Below are positions 27,223-36,841 of a DNA stretch of 64,000 bases, in pieces. Numbering within the stretch: position 1 is the first letter of the stretch; each line of letters begins with the position of its first letter. The position numbers and the translations under genes are program-made. This DNA is from Clostridium chauvoei (lineage in GTDB: Bacteria > Bacillota > Clostridia > Clostridiales > Clostridiaceae), in the NCBI RefSeq assembly GCF_002327185.1, contig NZ_CP018624.1:992001-1056000 (forward strand), written 5' to 3'. A model generated the notes under the pieces. That model worked only from the letters and a program-made list of their open reading frames with translations, had not been told where the DNA came from and made no database searches.

Positions 27223-29637
27223 ATGAGAAAAATAATTTTTATAAATAACAATTGGTTATATAAAGAAGATTTTAAAAGTGAATATTTAGTAAAAGACTTT
27301 GATTTTAAAGAGTTTAAAAGTATTGATTTACCACATACAAACAAGGAGCTTCCTTATAATTATTTCGATGAAAAGGATTATCAGTTTATATCATGTTATG
27401 CTAAGACTTTAAATATAGATTACGGATATAAGGGCAAAAGAATTTATTTAGATTTTGAAGGAGTTATGTTAGCTTGTGATATTTACCTTAATGGTACGCA
27501 TTTACTTAACCACAAAGGTGGATATACTCCTTTTTCAGTAGATATAACAGATTATGTAAATTATGAAAAGGAAAATACTTTAGTAATTGTAGTAGACTCA
27601 ACAGAAAGAAAAGACACACCACCTTATGGAAATGTAGTAGATTATTTAACTTATGGAGGAATATACAGAGAAGTATCCTTAAGGATTGTAGAAAATACAC
27701 ATATAAATAAAATATATTCAAGAGCATACAATTGTCTACAAGATAAAAAAACTTTAGAAGTAGAAGTAGAGTTAGAAAAATATAATTCAAATAAAGAATT
27801 AGAGATATTAATAGAATTATTAGATAAAGAAAGAGTAGTAGCTTTAGCCAATAAAAAAATAAATGATAATAAAGAGGGGAATAAGACTTTAATTACTATA
27901 AATGATATAAAGGGTGTAGAGCTATGGGATTTAGATAATCCTAAATTATATAATATAAAAGCAACTTTAAAAGATAATAAGGATATAATAGATGTTTATA
28001 GTGATAAATTTGGATTTAGAGAAGCTATATTTAAACCAGAGGGTTTTTATTTAAATGGAAATTTAATTAAATTAATAGGGTTAAATAGGCATCAATCTTA
28101 TCCATATGTAGGTTATGCAATGCCAGAAAGAGTCCAAAAGAAAGATGCAGATATTTTAAAATATGAATTAGGTCTTAATATAGTTAGAACGTCTCATTAT
28201 ATGCAATCAAGACATTTTTTAGATAGATGTGATGAAATTGGTTTATTAGTATTTGAAGAAATTCCAGGATGGCAATATATTGGAGATAAAGCATGGCAAG
28301 ATATTTCTCTTAGAGATGTTGAAGTTATGATAAAACGAGATTACAATAGACCATCTATAATATTATGGGGAGTTAGAATAAATGAATCGTTAGATAATCA
28401 TGATTTTTATACAAAGACTAATTATATAGCAAAAAAACTAGATACAGTAAGGCAAACAGGTGGAGTTAGATATATTCATAAGAGTGATTTTTTAGAGGAT
28501 GTTTATACTTTAAATGATTTTGTTCATGATGGTGGAGAAAAGGTTTTAATAACACAAAAAGAGGCAACAGGATTAGAACGAAAAGTACCTTATTTAGTAA
28601 CTGAAAGTAATGGTCATATGTATCCAACAAAAATGATTGATAATGAAGCAAAATTAGTAGAACATGCAAATAGACATTTAAGAGTTGTAAATAGAGCTTT
28701 AGGTGCAGAGGATATAAGTGGTTCTATAAGTTGGTGTGCTTTTGATTATAATACTCATAGCTGTTTTGGATCAGGGGATAAGATTTGTTATCACGGGGTA
28801 ATGGATATGTTTAGAAATAGCAAATATGCAGCGTACTCATACTCATCACAAAAGGATTCTAAATATGGTATTGTATTAGAGCCACTGACTTTAGCTTGTA
28901 GAGGAGAAAGAGCTGGAGGTGGAATATTACCCTTTACTATATTAACAAATTGTGATTATGTAAAAATATATAAAAATGGAGAATTTATAGATGATTATTA
29001 TCCAGATATAGAAAATTACCCTAATTTATATCATCTACCAGTAAATGTTTATCATATGTTACCAGTTAATTTAGATTTACCTATTTCAGAAAAAGATAAA
29101 AGTGATATAAGAAATTTTGTGATAAATAAAATCAAACAGGGGAATTTAGAAGATTTAACAGAAAAAGATAATGACTTCTTTAAGAAAATAGCAGATAGAT
29201 CAGGAATTAGTGTATCTATGATTTTAGGTTTAATATTTAGATTAGCTGGTGGTTGGGGTGAAGAAGAAAATATGATAACCATTAAAGGCTATATAAATAA
29301 TGAACAAGTAATTTCAAAAGAAATAGGTGAATTGAAATCAAGAAATAGATTAGAAGTAATACCAGATGATTATAAATTATCATTAAATAAGACAAGCTAT
29401 GATGCAACAAGAGTAGTAATTAAACTTTTAGATAATATGAATAATTTGCTTCAATTTAATAATGAATTTATTGAAGTACAAATAGAAGGGCCAGCTAAAA
29501 TTTTAGGACCAAGTAAATTTGGTATTCAAGGAGGAATTACAGCTTTTTGGATAAGAACTATCGGGGAAGCTGGAAAGGTTAAAGTAAAAGTAAAAGGAAT
29601 GTATTTTCAAACAGAAACTATCATAGAAGTTGAATAA
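27223..29637 (+). CDS. glycoside hydrolase family 2 protein
   Basis: 804 aa cytoplasmic GH2 enzyme (beta-galactosidase/beta-glucuronidase type) without signal peptide. A jelly-roll sugar-binding domain comes first (VMLACDIYLNGTHLLNHKGGY), then an Ig-like domain and a TIM barrel with LIGLNRHQSYPYVG. The putative acid/base Glu is in LWGVRINES and the candidate nucleophile in LVTESNGHMYP. The substrate cannot be told. It has TATAAT at 27174-27179 and terminators on both sides, so it is an independent unit set between two halves of the pyrimidine cluster. It may cleave a dietary or host glycoside. Confidence 0.85.
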   Translation: MRKIIFINNNWLYKEDFKSEYLVKDFDFKEFKSIDLPHTNKELPYNYFDEKDYQFISCYAKTLNIDYGYKGKRIYLDFEGVMLACDIYLNGTHLLNHKGGYTPFSVDITDYVNYEKENTLVIVVDSTERKDTPPYGNVVDYLTYGGIYREVSLRIVENTHINKIYSRAYNCLQDKKTLEVEVELEKYNSNKELEILIELLDKERVVALANKKINDNKEGNKTLITINDIKGVELWDLDNPKLYNIKATLKDNKDIIDVYSDKFGFREAIFKPEGFYLNGNLIKLIGLNRHQSYPYVGYAMPERVQKKDADILKYELGLNIVRTSHYMQSRHFLDRCDEIGLLVFEEIPGWQYIGDKAWQDISLRDVEVMIKRDYNRPSIILWGVRINESLDNHDFYTKTNYIAKKLDTVRQTGGVRYIHKSDFLEDVYTLNDFVHDGGEKVLITQKEATGLERKVPYLVTESNGHMYPTKMIDNEAKLVEHANRHLRVVNRALGAEDISGSISWCAFDYNTHSCFGSGDKICYHGVMDMFRNSKYAAYSYSSQKDSKYGIVLEPLTLACRGERAGGGILPFTILTNCDYVKIYKNGEFIDDYYPDIENYPNLYHLPVNVYHMLPVNLDLPISEKDKSDIRNFVINKIKQGNLEDLTEKDNDFFKKIADRSGISVSMILGLIFRLAGGWGEEENMITIKGYINNEQVISKEIGELKSRNRLEVIPDDYKLSLNKTSYDATRVVIKLLDNMNNLLQFNNEFIEVQIEGPAKILGPSKFGIQGGITAFWIRTIGEAGKVKVKVKGMYFQTETIIEVE

Positions 29638-29639
29638 TA

Positions 29640-29668
29640 AAAATACACAGACTGGAGTGTTTTTTTGT
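29640..29668 (+). terminator. hairpin after GH2 gene
   Basis: AAAATACAC pairs with GTGTTTTTT with one mismatch, ending in T7. Confidence 0.55.
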
Positions 29669-29803
29669 TTATCTTCAATATATTCCTTAGTAAATAAATC
29701 TTCTTTGGTTTCACATTTGGGGGAGCCAATAATAGGAAGCAAGCTAAAGCTATGAATTTAGGAATTTTACAGCTTAGTTTAGAAAATTAAAGTATTGTGA
29801 ATT
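29669..29803. other. non-coding gap, possible decayed gene remnant
   Basis: Forward frame reads a short stretch ending GILQLSLEN before a stop, with no start codon or ribosome binding site; the minus strand has a 79-codon frame running back into the GH2 gene. Neither is convincing as a gene. I do not recognise the fragments. Confidence 0.3.
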
Positions 29804-29839
29804 AATAAAGGTTGGTAGTATAGCTGACCTTTATTTTTC
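29804..29839 (+). terminator. hairpin upstream of preT
   Basis: ATAAAGGT pairs with ACCTTTAT and is followed by TTTTCT. Confidence 0.6.
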
Positions 29840-29923
29840 TATTTAAACGTAATTTAATAAATAGAGATTTGATGACAAAAGTCTAAATTTGTATTATTAG
29901 AGCAGGGATTTCTTTTAGTAATA

Positions 29924-29971
29924 TAGACTAATTCAAAAAAACATGATATAATTTACCAGTAAACGTAATCA
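29924..29971 (+). promoter_or_regulatory. preT promoter with possible cre
   Basis: TAGACT (29924-29929), 17 bp, TATAAT (29947-29952). AGTAAACGTAATCA at 29958-29971 matches 12 of 14 cre positions and would sit near the transcription start, suggesting possible CcpA control; the cre part is weak. Confidence 0.5.
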
Positions 29972-30019
29972 AGGGTAACAAGGTATATAAAGAATGGGAA
30001 TTTTTTGGGAGGAATAAAA

Positions 30020-31273
30020 ATGAGCGAAAAAATGTTAACACCAGATTTTGCTATTGAGGAATCATCAAGATGTTTATTATGTCATGATGCACCATGTTCA
30101 AAAGCATGTCCAGTAGGAACTGATCCAGCAAGATTTATTAGATCATTAAGATTTAGAAATCTAAAGGGTGCAGTAGAAACTATAAGAGAAAATAATGTAT
30201 TGGGAGGAATATGCGCAAGAGTATGTCCTACAGCTAAGTATTGTGAAGGAGCTTGTAGCAGATCCGGAATTGATAGACCAATAGAAATTGCAAAGATTCA
30301 AAGATATTTAACAGATTATGAAAAAGTATTAGGTCTTCAAATTTTAGAGCCAGTAGAATTAAATAAAGAAAAAGTTGCAATTATCGGTTCAGGTCCAAGT
30401 GGATTAGGAGCTGCAACTAAATTAGCACTATTAGGTTACAAGGTTACTGTTTTCGAAGGGAAAAATGAATTAGGTGGATGGTTAACTTATGGAATACCAG
30501 AAGAAAGATTACCTAAGGAAGTTATAGAAAATGAAATTTCATATATAAGAAAATTAGGCGTAGAGTTTAAAACTAATTGTAATATTGGAAAGGATAAAAC
30601 TATTGAAGAATTACAAAAAGAAGGTTTTAAAGCTATATTAGTATCAGTAGGAATGCAAAAAAGTAAAGATATAGAAATTATAGGAGCTAATTTAGAAGGT
30701 GTAATCAAAGGAACTGATTTATTAAGTGAAGTTAAAGTTCTAAATAAAAATAAATTAGGAAATAAGGTTATAGTTATTGGTGGAGGAGATGTTGCAATTG
30801 ATTGTGCAACAACTGCAAAACTTTTAGGTTGTGATGTTAAATTAGTTTATAGAAGAACTATAGATAAGATGCCAGCAGACAGAGCTAGCATAGATTATCT
30901 GCAAAGTTTAAATATCCCTATTTTTACTGGATTTAAGCCAGCAGAAATATTAGGGAATGGCAAAAAAGTAGAAAGATTTAAAGCTGTTGGAATGTTTGAT
31001 GATTCAACAATAGAGTTACCAGCAGATAATATTATTTTTGCAATAGGTCAAGAACCAACTAATGTTAATAATATAGCAAAGCTAAATGTTAATAATAATG
31101 GAATTATAATTACAGAAAATTACAAAACAAATATAGAAGGCATTTTTGCTTCAGGAGACATAACAGAGGGAGATAAGACTGTTGTATTTGCTCTTAAGGA
31201 AGGAAAAGAAGCTGCTGAAGCTATAGATAATTATTTAAGAAAAGCAGATAGTATGAAGGAAGGTGCCAAATAA
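30020..31273 (+). CDS. preT: NAD-dependent dihydropyrimidine dehydrogenase subunit PreT
   Basis: About 417 aa. Cysteine-rich N-terminus [19 protein letters not shown] and [18 protein letters not shown] forms two 4Fe-4S sites; then FAD-binding [18 protein letters not shown] and NAD-binding [12 protein letters not shown]. PreT passes electrons from NADH to PreA, which reduces uracil/thymine to the 5,6-dihydro forms. ATG 30020 follows GGGAGG; the track of frame upstream contains only TTG overlapping that site. preA starts at the base where preT ends (TAATG), so the two are coupled. Confidence 0.95.
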   Translation: MSEKMLTPDFAIEESSRCLLCHDAPCSKACPVGTDPARFIRSLRFRNLKGAVETIRENNVLGGICARVCPTAKYCEGACSRSGIDRPIEIAKIQRYLTDYEKVLGLQILEPVELNKEKVAIIGSGPSGLGAATKLALLGYKVTVFEGKNELGGWLTYGIPEERLPKEVIENEISYIRKLGVEFKTNCNIGKDKTIEELQKEGFKAILVSVGMQKSKDIEIIGANLEGVIKGTDLLSEVKVLNKNKLGNKVIVIGGGDVAIDCATTAKLLGCDVKLVYRRTIDKMPADRASIDYLQSLNIPIFTGFKPAEILGNGKKVERFKAVGMFDDSTIELPADNIIFAIGQEPTNVNNIAKLNVNNNGIIITENYKTNIEGIFASGDITEGDKTVVFALKEGKEAAEAIDNYLRKADSMKEGAK

Positions 31274-32508
31274 TGAAGAAAAAGGATTTATCAATAGAAT
31301 TTTGTGGAGTAAAGTGTGAGAATCCATTTTTCCTATCATCATCACCAGTAGGTAATTGTTATGAAATGTGTGCAAAAGCATTTGAAACTGGTTGGGGAGG
31401 AGTAGTATTTAAAACAATAGGATTCTTTAAACCAAATGAAGTTTCACCACGTTTTACTAATTTAAGAAAAGAATCTACATCATTTGTTGGATTTAAAAAT
31501 ATGGAACAAATAGCAGAACATTCATTAGAAGAGAATTTAGATGCTTTAAGAAGACTTAAAAAGAATTATCCAACAAAGATTGTTGTTGCTTCAATTATGG
31601 GACAAAATGAAAAAGAATGGGAAGATCTTGCTAGACTTGTAACAGAGGCAGGATCAGATATTATAGAATGTAATTTTTCATGCCCTCAAATGACTAGTCA
31701 TGATATGGGGTCAGATGTAGGACAAAACCCAGAATTAGTTAAAAAATATTGTGAAGCTGTAAAGAGAGGAACTAATATTCCAGTATTAGCTAAAATGACA
31801 CCTAATATAGGAGATATGACAGTTCCAGCTATAGCTTCAATAGAAGGTGGAGCTGATGGACTTGCAACTATAAATACAATAAAGAGTATAACTCAAATTG
31901 ATTTTGATAATATGGTAGCACTTCCAATAATAAATGGTAAATCATCAGTATCAGGATATTCAGGAAAAGCTGTAAAACCAATAGCTTTGAGATTTATATA
32001 TGAATTGAGAAAAAATCAAAAATTAAAAAATATCCCAATAAGCGGTATAGGTGGTATAGAAACTTGGGAAGATGCTTTAGAATTTATATTATTAGGCTCA
32101 AGTAATCTTCAAGTAACTACAGCAGTTATGCAATATGGATATAGAATAGTTGAGGATATGATAAGTGGTTTATCACATTTTATGGATGAAAAAGGATTTG
32201 ATAAACTTGAAGATATGGTGGGATTAGCAGTTAAAAATATAATTCCAGCAGAGAATTTAGATAGAGGATATGTTATATATCCAGCATTTAATGAAGAAAC
32301 ATGTGTAGGTTGCGGAAGATGTTATATATCATGTTATGATGGGGGACATCAAGCAATAGAATGGGATGAAGATAATAGAAAACCTATGTTAAATAAAGAT
32401 AGATGTGTAGGATGTCATTTATGTGCAAATGTTTGTCCAACTGAAAGTATTTCAAAAGGAGAAATAAAATTTAAAGAGGGAGAAAAGGAAAGACCTATAG
32501 TTTTCTAA
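31273..32508 (+). CDS. preA: NAD-dependent dihydropyrimidine dehydrogenase subunit PreA
   Basis: 411 aa. N-terminal FMN barrel of the dihydroorotate/dihydropyrimidine dehydrogenase family ([37 protein letters not shown]) and two C-terminal 4Fe-4S motifs [11 protein letters not shown] and [11 protein letters not shown]. It closely follows the E. coli PreA pattern. At the mammalian active-site Cys position (LACGQ) the sequence reads SDVGQ, as I recall for E. coli PreA. With PreT it reduces uracil and thymine, and this enzyme type also reduces 5-fluorouracil. Confidence 0.95.
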   Translation: MKKKDLSIEFCGVKCENPFFLSSSPVGNCYEMCAKAFETGWGGVVFKTIGFFKPNEVSPRFTNLRKESTSFVGFKNMEQIAEHSLEENLDALRRLKKNYPTKIVVASIMGQNEKEWEDLARLVTEAGSDIIECNFSCPQMTSHDMGSDVGQNPELVKKYCEAVKRGTNIPVLAKMTPNIGDMTVPAIASIEGGADGLATINTIKSITQIDFDNMVALPIINGKSSVSGYSGKAVKPIALRFIYELRKNQKLKNIPISGIGGIETWEDALEFILLGSSNLQVTTAVMQYGYRIVEDMISGLSHFMDEKGFDKLEDMVGLAVKNIIPAENLDRGYVIYPAFNEETCVGCGRCYISCYDGGHQAIEWDEDNRKPMLNKDRCVGCHLCANVCPTESISKGEIKFKEGEKERPIVF

Positions 32509-32547
32509 TTAAATTTTATTGTAATAAGGCATATAAATTATACTAAT

Positions 32548-32583
32548 AATAAGGGTACTCTTAGAGAGTACTCTTATTGTTTC
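32548..32583 (+). terminator. hairpin after preA
   Basis: AATAAGGGTACTCT pairs with AGAGTACTCTTATT; the T-run after it is short. It may attenuate rather than block the DUF1097 gene downstream. Confidence 0.7.
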
Positions 32584-32641
32584 CATATTTTCTTTAAAAC
32601 AAGGTTTTATATATTAAAATTTTAAATTTAGGAGGAAAACA

Positions 32642-33106
32642 ATGGATTTGTTAACGATGGTATCTATAAGTGTAGGTATATTATCAGGAGTTTGGGGGTT
32701 TGTAAGCGTTAGTCTAGGTCTTATTACTTGGGTAGGATTTATAGGATGTACTAGTTATTATGCATCTGGTGGAGAGTTTAGTGGATTTAAAAAATCTATT
32801 TATGCAAATATGACAGGAGTACTTTGGGCAATGTGCATTATACTTTGTTCATCAAAGTTTGAAACGTCATATTGGTCATATATATTTACAGGTATTTTTT
32901 CTTTTGTAATGTGTATACAAGCTAAGTGTAAAAAATTAGAATTTATACCAGGTGCATTTTGTGGTTCGTGTTGCACCTTTGGAACAGGAGGAAACTGGCA
33001 AGCAGTAATTATTGCACTACTATGTGGTGCAGTTTTAGGATATTCTTCCGATAAGGGTGGACAATATTTATATAAATTAGTGGAAAAAGTACGAGTTAAA
33101 AAATAA
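32642..33106 (+). CDS. DUF1097 membrane protein (second copy)
   Basis: 154-residue paralogue of the protein at 23257: similar hydrophobic segments, a matching Gly-Cys-Thr stretch (WVGFIGCTSYYASGG) and a shared GNWQAVIIALLCGAVLG near the C-terminus. It has its own AGGAGG ribosome binding site after the preA hairpin. Function unknown. Two copies flanking one pathway strengthen the idea that this family moves a pathway metabolite, perhaps as a two-subunit channel. A terminator follows. Confidence 0.8.
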   Translation: MDLLTMVSISVGILSGVWGFVSVSLGLITWVGFIGCTSYYASGGEFSGFKKSIYANMTGVLWAMCIILCSSKFETSYWSYIFTGIFSFVMCIQAKCKKLEFIPGAFCGSCCTFGTGGNWQAVIIALLCGAVLGYSSDKGGQYLYKLVEKVRVKK

Positions 33107-33140
33107 AAGAATAGTTTATTACATAATATATAAAAATATA

Positions 33141-33181
33141 GCAACCTATCTGAGATATGAGATTTTAGATAGGTTATTTTT
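33141..33181 (+). terminator. intrinsic terminator
   Basis: AACCTATCT pairs with AGATAGGTT, then ATTTTT. Confidence 0.7.
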
Positions 33182-33286
33182 ACATAATATAAGAAGTGTT
33201 TCAGTTATTATGAAAAATATGTTATTATAATTATTATATAAAATTTAATAAAATATTAATTGCAAATAGCATTAAAGGGAGTATAT

Positions 33287-34015
33287 ATGGAGTCAAAAGA
33301 TTTTATTGATATTTTAGGGTACAAAGTTTACAAGAGAAGTTTAAAAGAGTGTTTAAGTTATATAGAATCATTAAAAAAAGTTCATATAATTTCAGGAAAC
33401 CCTGAGGTTTTATACACAGGTTTAAATAATAAAGAATTACTTCATAATTTTAGATCTAAAGAAGCTTTGATTATCCCTGATGGAGTAGGAACTCAAATAG
33501 CTTCTAAAATATTAAAAGAAAATGTAAAGGAAAAGATAGCTGGTATTGAACTTATGAAAGCTATCATTAAAGATTGTGAAAATAGGGGGAGAGGAATATA
33601 TTTACTTGGAGCTTCAGAAGATAGTTTAAAGGCATGTGTTGCGAATCTAGTAACTAATTATCCTAATTTAAATATTGTAGGCTACAGAAATGGATTCTTT
33701 GATATAAATAGCTGTAATGAAATAATAGAAGAAATAAATACAAAAAAACCATATGTTGTTTTTGTAGCAATGGGTTGTCCAAGACAAGAACATTTTATAA
33801 CTAGATATATGGATGTATTAGATACAAAAATTCTTATGGGCGTAGGTGGTAGTTTTGATGTTATAGGGGATAAAGTTAAAAGAGCACCTAAATGGATGAT
33901 AGATATAGGTCTTGAATGGTTTTATCGTGTATCTAAAGAACCTTGGAGAATTAAGCGTCTTGGAAGTATACCTAAGTTTTTATGGTTAGTTATTAAAGAG
34001 AAAAAGGTGAAATGA
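33287..34015 (+). CDS. WecB/TagA/CpsF family glycosyltransferase
   Basis: About 242 aa, GT26 family. It likely adds N-acetylmannosamine to undecaprenyl-PP-GlcNAc, the first committed step of wall teichoic acid linkage, or a similar sugar in a cell-wall polysaccharide. Motifs are PDGVGTQIASKIL, YLLGASEDSL and the family hallmark VFVAMGCPRQEHFI, then GVGGSFDVIGDKVKRAPKWM. ATG 33287 lies 5 nt after AAGGGAG; the upstream TTG has no such site. Its stop overlaps the murJ start by ATGA. Confidence 0.9.
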   Translation: MESKDFIDILGYKVYKRSLKECLSYIESLKKVHIISGNPEVLYTGLNNKELLHNFRSKEALIIPDGVGTQIASKILKENVKEKIAGIELMKAIIKDCENRGRGIYLLGASEDSLKACVANLVTNYPNLNIVGYRNGFFDINSCNEIIEEINTKKPYVVFVAMGCPRQEHFITRYMDVLDTKILMGVGGSFDVIGDKVKRAPKWMIDIGLEWFYRVSKEPWRIKRLGSIPKFLWLVIKEKKVK

Positions 34016-35550
34016 TGAGTAGCAAAAAACTATTTAAAGCAACATTTATTGTAATGATAATGACAATAATAAGTAGATTTTTAGGTTTTGGACGTGACAT
34101 TTTAGCAGCATATCATTTTGGAGCTGGGCAAACTTATGATATATATAGTGCAGCTGTTGCTATACCAGACTCTGTTTTTATGATAGTAGGCCTTGCTATA
34201 TCCACTACATTCATTCCAATATTAAGTGAGATTAAACATAAAAAGGGCAAGGCAGATATGTTTAATTTTTCTAACAATGTAATTACAATTTTAGGGGTTT
34301 TATCTATTATAATATTTATTTTAGGAATGATATTTACAGAAAATATTGTTAAGGTTTTTGTATCAGGATTTAATGCAGAGCAAATACAAGCAACTACATT
34401 TTTGACAAGGATAAGTTTAATTAATATATTTTTCTTATGTATAAATGCTTGTTTCTTATCTATTCTTCAAGTTTGTGAAGATTTTGTAATGCCTTCAATA
34501 CTTGGGTTATTTTTTAACTTACCAATTATAATATATCTTTTAGTATTTAATAATGTAAGTATTTTAGGGTTAACTATTGCAAATGTACTTGGAAATATAT
34601 TAAGGGTTTTAGTTCAACTACCATCTTTATATAAGCAAGGATATAGAATAAAATTATTTATAGATTTAAATGATGAAAAAATAAAAAGAATGCTTATACT
34701 TATTTTACCTGTAATTATAGGAGCAGGAGCTAATTCATTAAATATGATAGTAGATAAAAATCTTGCTTCAGGATTAATAGCAGGAAGTATTTCAGCTTTA
34801 GAATATTCTCAAAAAATAATAGTATTTGCTAATACAGCAATTACAACTTCTATAGTATCAGTTATGTATCCAGTAATGGCTAATAGATTAAATGCAGGAG
34901 ATAAAAAGGGGTTTTTACAATATTTATCTAAATCTATTGTAATTATAAGTTTATTTTTAATTCCAATAATGATGGCATTTATTTTATTAAGAAGTGAAAT
35001 AGTAGATGTATTTTATTCAAGGGGAGCATTTAATAATGAAGCAGTAATGCTTACATCACTAGCGTTTTTAGGTTATTCTATTCAATTACCTTTTTTTGGA
35101 GTAAGAGATATATTAAATTCTTCTTTATTTTCAATGCAGAAAACTAAAATAACTACAATAAATGGTGTTATTGGAGTATGTGTAAATATAGTATTAAGCA
35201 TTATATTATCTAAATATATAGGGGTTGGAGGTATAGCTATAGCCACATCTATAGCAGCAGCAGTTACAGCTATATTATTATTTAATTCAACTAGAAAATT
35301 AATAGGAGATTTCAATTTGAAACCTATGATTTTTAAGGTGTTTAAAATTACATTAGTATCTTTAGTTATGATTATAATTTTATATGTTATAAATAAAATT
35401 ATAAATATAAATAATTCCTTTATAATTATAGGGTTAGATGCTTTAATAGGTGTAATAATTTTTGTTTTAGGATGTTTATTATTGAAAATAGATGAATTTA
35501 CAGAAGTTTTTTATATGATAATAAATAAATTAATAAGGAAGAGTGTATAG
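34012..35550 (+). CDS. murJ: lipid II flippase MurJ (MviN family)
   Basis: 512 aa, about 14 transmembrane helices, MVF/MOP superfamily. Begins with the MurJ-type IISRFLGFGRDILAAYHFG and has Asp/Arg residues in early helices and ASTTFIPIL-like IPILSE. Transports lipid-linked peptidoglycan or related polysaccharide precursors across the membrane. Start ATGATG overlaps the TagA stop. In this position, between a TagA-like enzyme and two GT4 enzymes, it may serve a dedicated surface polymer instead of bulk peptidoglycan. Confidence 0.88.
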   Translation: MMSSKKLFKATFIVMIMTIISRFLGFGRDILAAYHFGAGQTYDIYSAAVAIPDSVFMIVGLAISTTFIPILSEIKHKKGKADMFNFSNNVITILGVLSIIIFILGMIFTENIVKVFVSGFNAEQIQATTFLTRISLINIFFLCINACFLSILQVCEDFVMPSILGLFFNLPIIIYLLVFNNVSILGLTIANVLGNILRVLVQLPSLYKQGYRIKLFIDLNDEKIKRMLILILPVIIGAGANSLNMIVDKNLASGLIAGSISALEYSQKIIVFANTAITTSIVSVMYPVMANRLNAGDKKGFLQYLSKSIVIISLFLIPIMMAFILLRSEIVDVFYSRGAFNNEAVMLTSLAFLGYSIQLPFFGVRDILNSSLFSMQKTKITTINGVIGVCVNIVLSIILSKYIGVGGIAIATSIAAAVTAILLFNSTRKLIGDFNLKPMIFKVFKITLVSLVMIIILYVINKIININNSFIIIGLDALIGVIIFVLGCLLLKIDEFTEVFYMIINKLIRKSV

Positions 35551-35558
35551 GAGAAAAT

Positions 35559-36836
35559 ATGAAAATATTATTTATTGCTTGTTATTCACCACTTATAAAT
35601 AATTCTGCGTCAATAGAGACTCTTCAATATCTAAATAATTTGGTGAAGTTTGAAGATAATGAAGTACATTTATTAACAGTTAATTTTCCTTCAAATTCTA
35701 TATATTATGATAAAGATATATTTAATATGTTAGATAAAAAGGTTAAGGTTCATATTATTTCTGGTGGTAAAATATTTGAAAAAATCATGCCAAAGAAAAG
35801 TAATAGTATAAATTTAAATGAAGGAAAAACAAAACCTTCAAAAGTTAAACAAAGTTTAAGAAAAATTAAGCAAGTTTTTGCAATACCAGATATGTATTTA
35901 TATTGGGCTTTAAAAGCATCAAAATACGGGAATATATTAATGGAGAAGGAAAATTTTGATGTTATTTTTTCAATGCACGAGCCTCCATCAAGTCATATCT
36001 GTGGATATGATATTAAAAAGAAATACAAAAACGTTCCATGGATAACTTATTGGAGTGATCCGTGGCTTAAAGATTCAACTAGAGAAAATGCTGGATTTAT
36101 AAGAAAGAATATAGAAGCAAAATTAGAGAAAAAGGTAGTTTCTTTAGCGGATAAATATATTTTTGTTACTGAAGCTAATAGAGAAGATTATATTAAGAGT
36201 TATAATATACCTAAAGAAAATACATTTGTAGTAACTAGGGGATATGATGAAAAAATTTATAAAGAAATAGAAAAAGAAGATAAACCAAAGCTTCTTTCAG
36301 ATAATAAAGTAAACATAGTTTATGCAGGTGAAATATTTACAAAATTAAGAGATATAAGACCTTTTATAGAGGCTTTGGATTTAATTAGAGAGAAAAATAA
36401 AGAACTTTATGAAAAGCTAAATGTATTATTTTTTGGGAATATAGATGATGAATCTATAAAACATAAACTTTCTAATATATCTATAGTAAATGTATCAGGG
36501 AGAATTCCATATAAGGATGCATTAAATTATATGGTAAAAGGTGATGTTTTACTTTTATTTGGAAATAAGAACTCTAAACAAATACCTGCTAAAATATATG
36601 ATTATTTTGGTTGTTATGGTTATATACTTGTTATATTGGGAGATGAAAATGATCCGATAATAGATGTTGTAAAGGATAAAGAAAAATGTATAGTTGTTTT
36701 AAATAATATTTCCAATATAGAAAAAGCATTAATAGAGTTATCAGGTAAAATTGAAAGAGGAGAAAAATCAATACCTGTAGTTGAATATGAATGGAAACAA
36801 ATTTCGAAAAAATTAAATGATATCTTAAAGGGGTAA
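35559..36836 (+). CDS. GT4-like glycosyltransferase
   Basis: 425 aa, GT-B fold. N-terminus MKILFIACYSPLINNSAS and the C-terminal half with VNIVYAGEIF and FGNKNSKQIPAKIYDYFGCYG, where the E-x7-E of GT4 enzymes is replaced by a shorter KIYDYFG segment typical of some fucosyl/rhamnosyl-type GT4 members. Soluble, presumably peripheral at the membrane. Co-transcribed with murJ (8 nt gap) and the next glycosyltransferase (5 nt gap). Donor and acceptor sugars unknown. Confidence 0.82.
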   Translation: MKILFIACYSPLINNSASIETLQYLNNLVKFEDNEVHLLTVNFPSNSIYYDKDIFNMLDKKVKVHIISGGKIFEKIMPKKSNSINLNEGKTKPSKVKQSLRKIKQVFAIPDMYLYWALKASKYGNILMEKENFDVIFSMHEPPSSHICGYDIKKKYKNVPWITYWSDPWLKDSTRENAGFIRKNIEAKLEKKVVSLADKYIFVTEANREDYIKSYNIPKENTFVVTRGYDEKIYKEIEKEDKPKLLSDNKVNIVYAGEIFTKLRDIRPFIEALDLIREKNKELYEKLNVLFFGNIDDESIKHKLSNISIVNVSGRIPYKDALNYMVKGDVLLLFGNKNSKQIPAKIYDYFGCYGYILVILGDENDPIIDVVKDKEKCIVVLNNISNIEKALIELSGKIERGEKSIPVVEYEWKQISKKLNDILKG

Positions 36837-36841
36837 AGTTT

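Noticed and set aside
29503-29742. 79-codon minus-strand frame at the end of GH2
   Set aside because: No ribosome binding site and most of it is antisense to GH2. Noted only as part of the unexplained gap.
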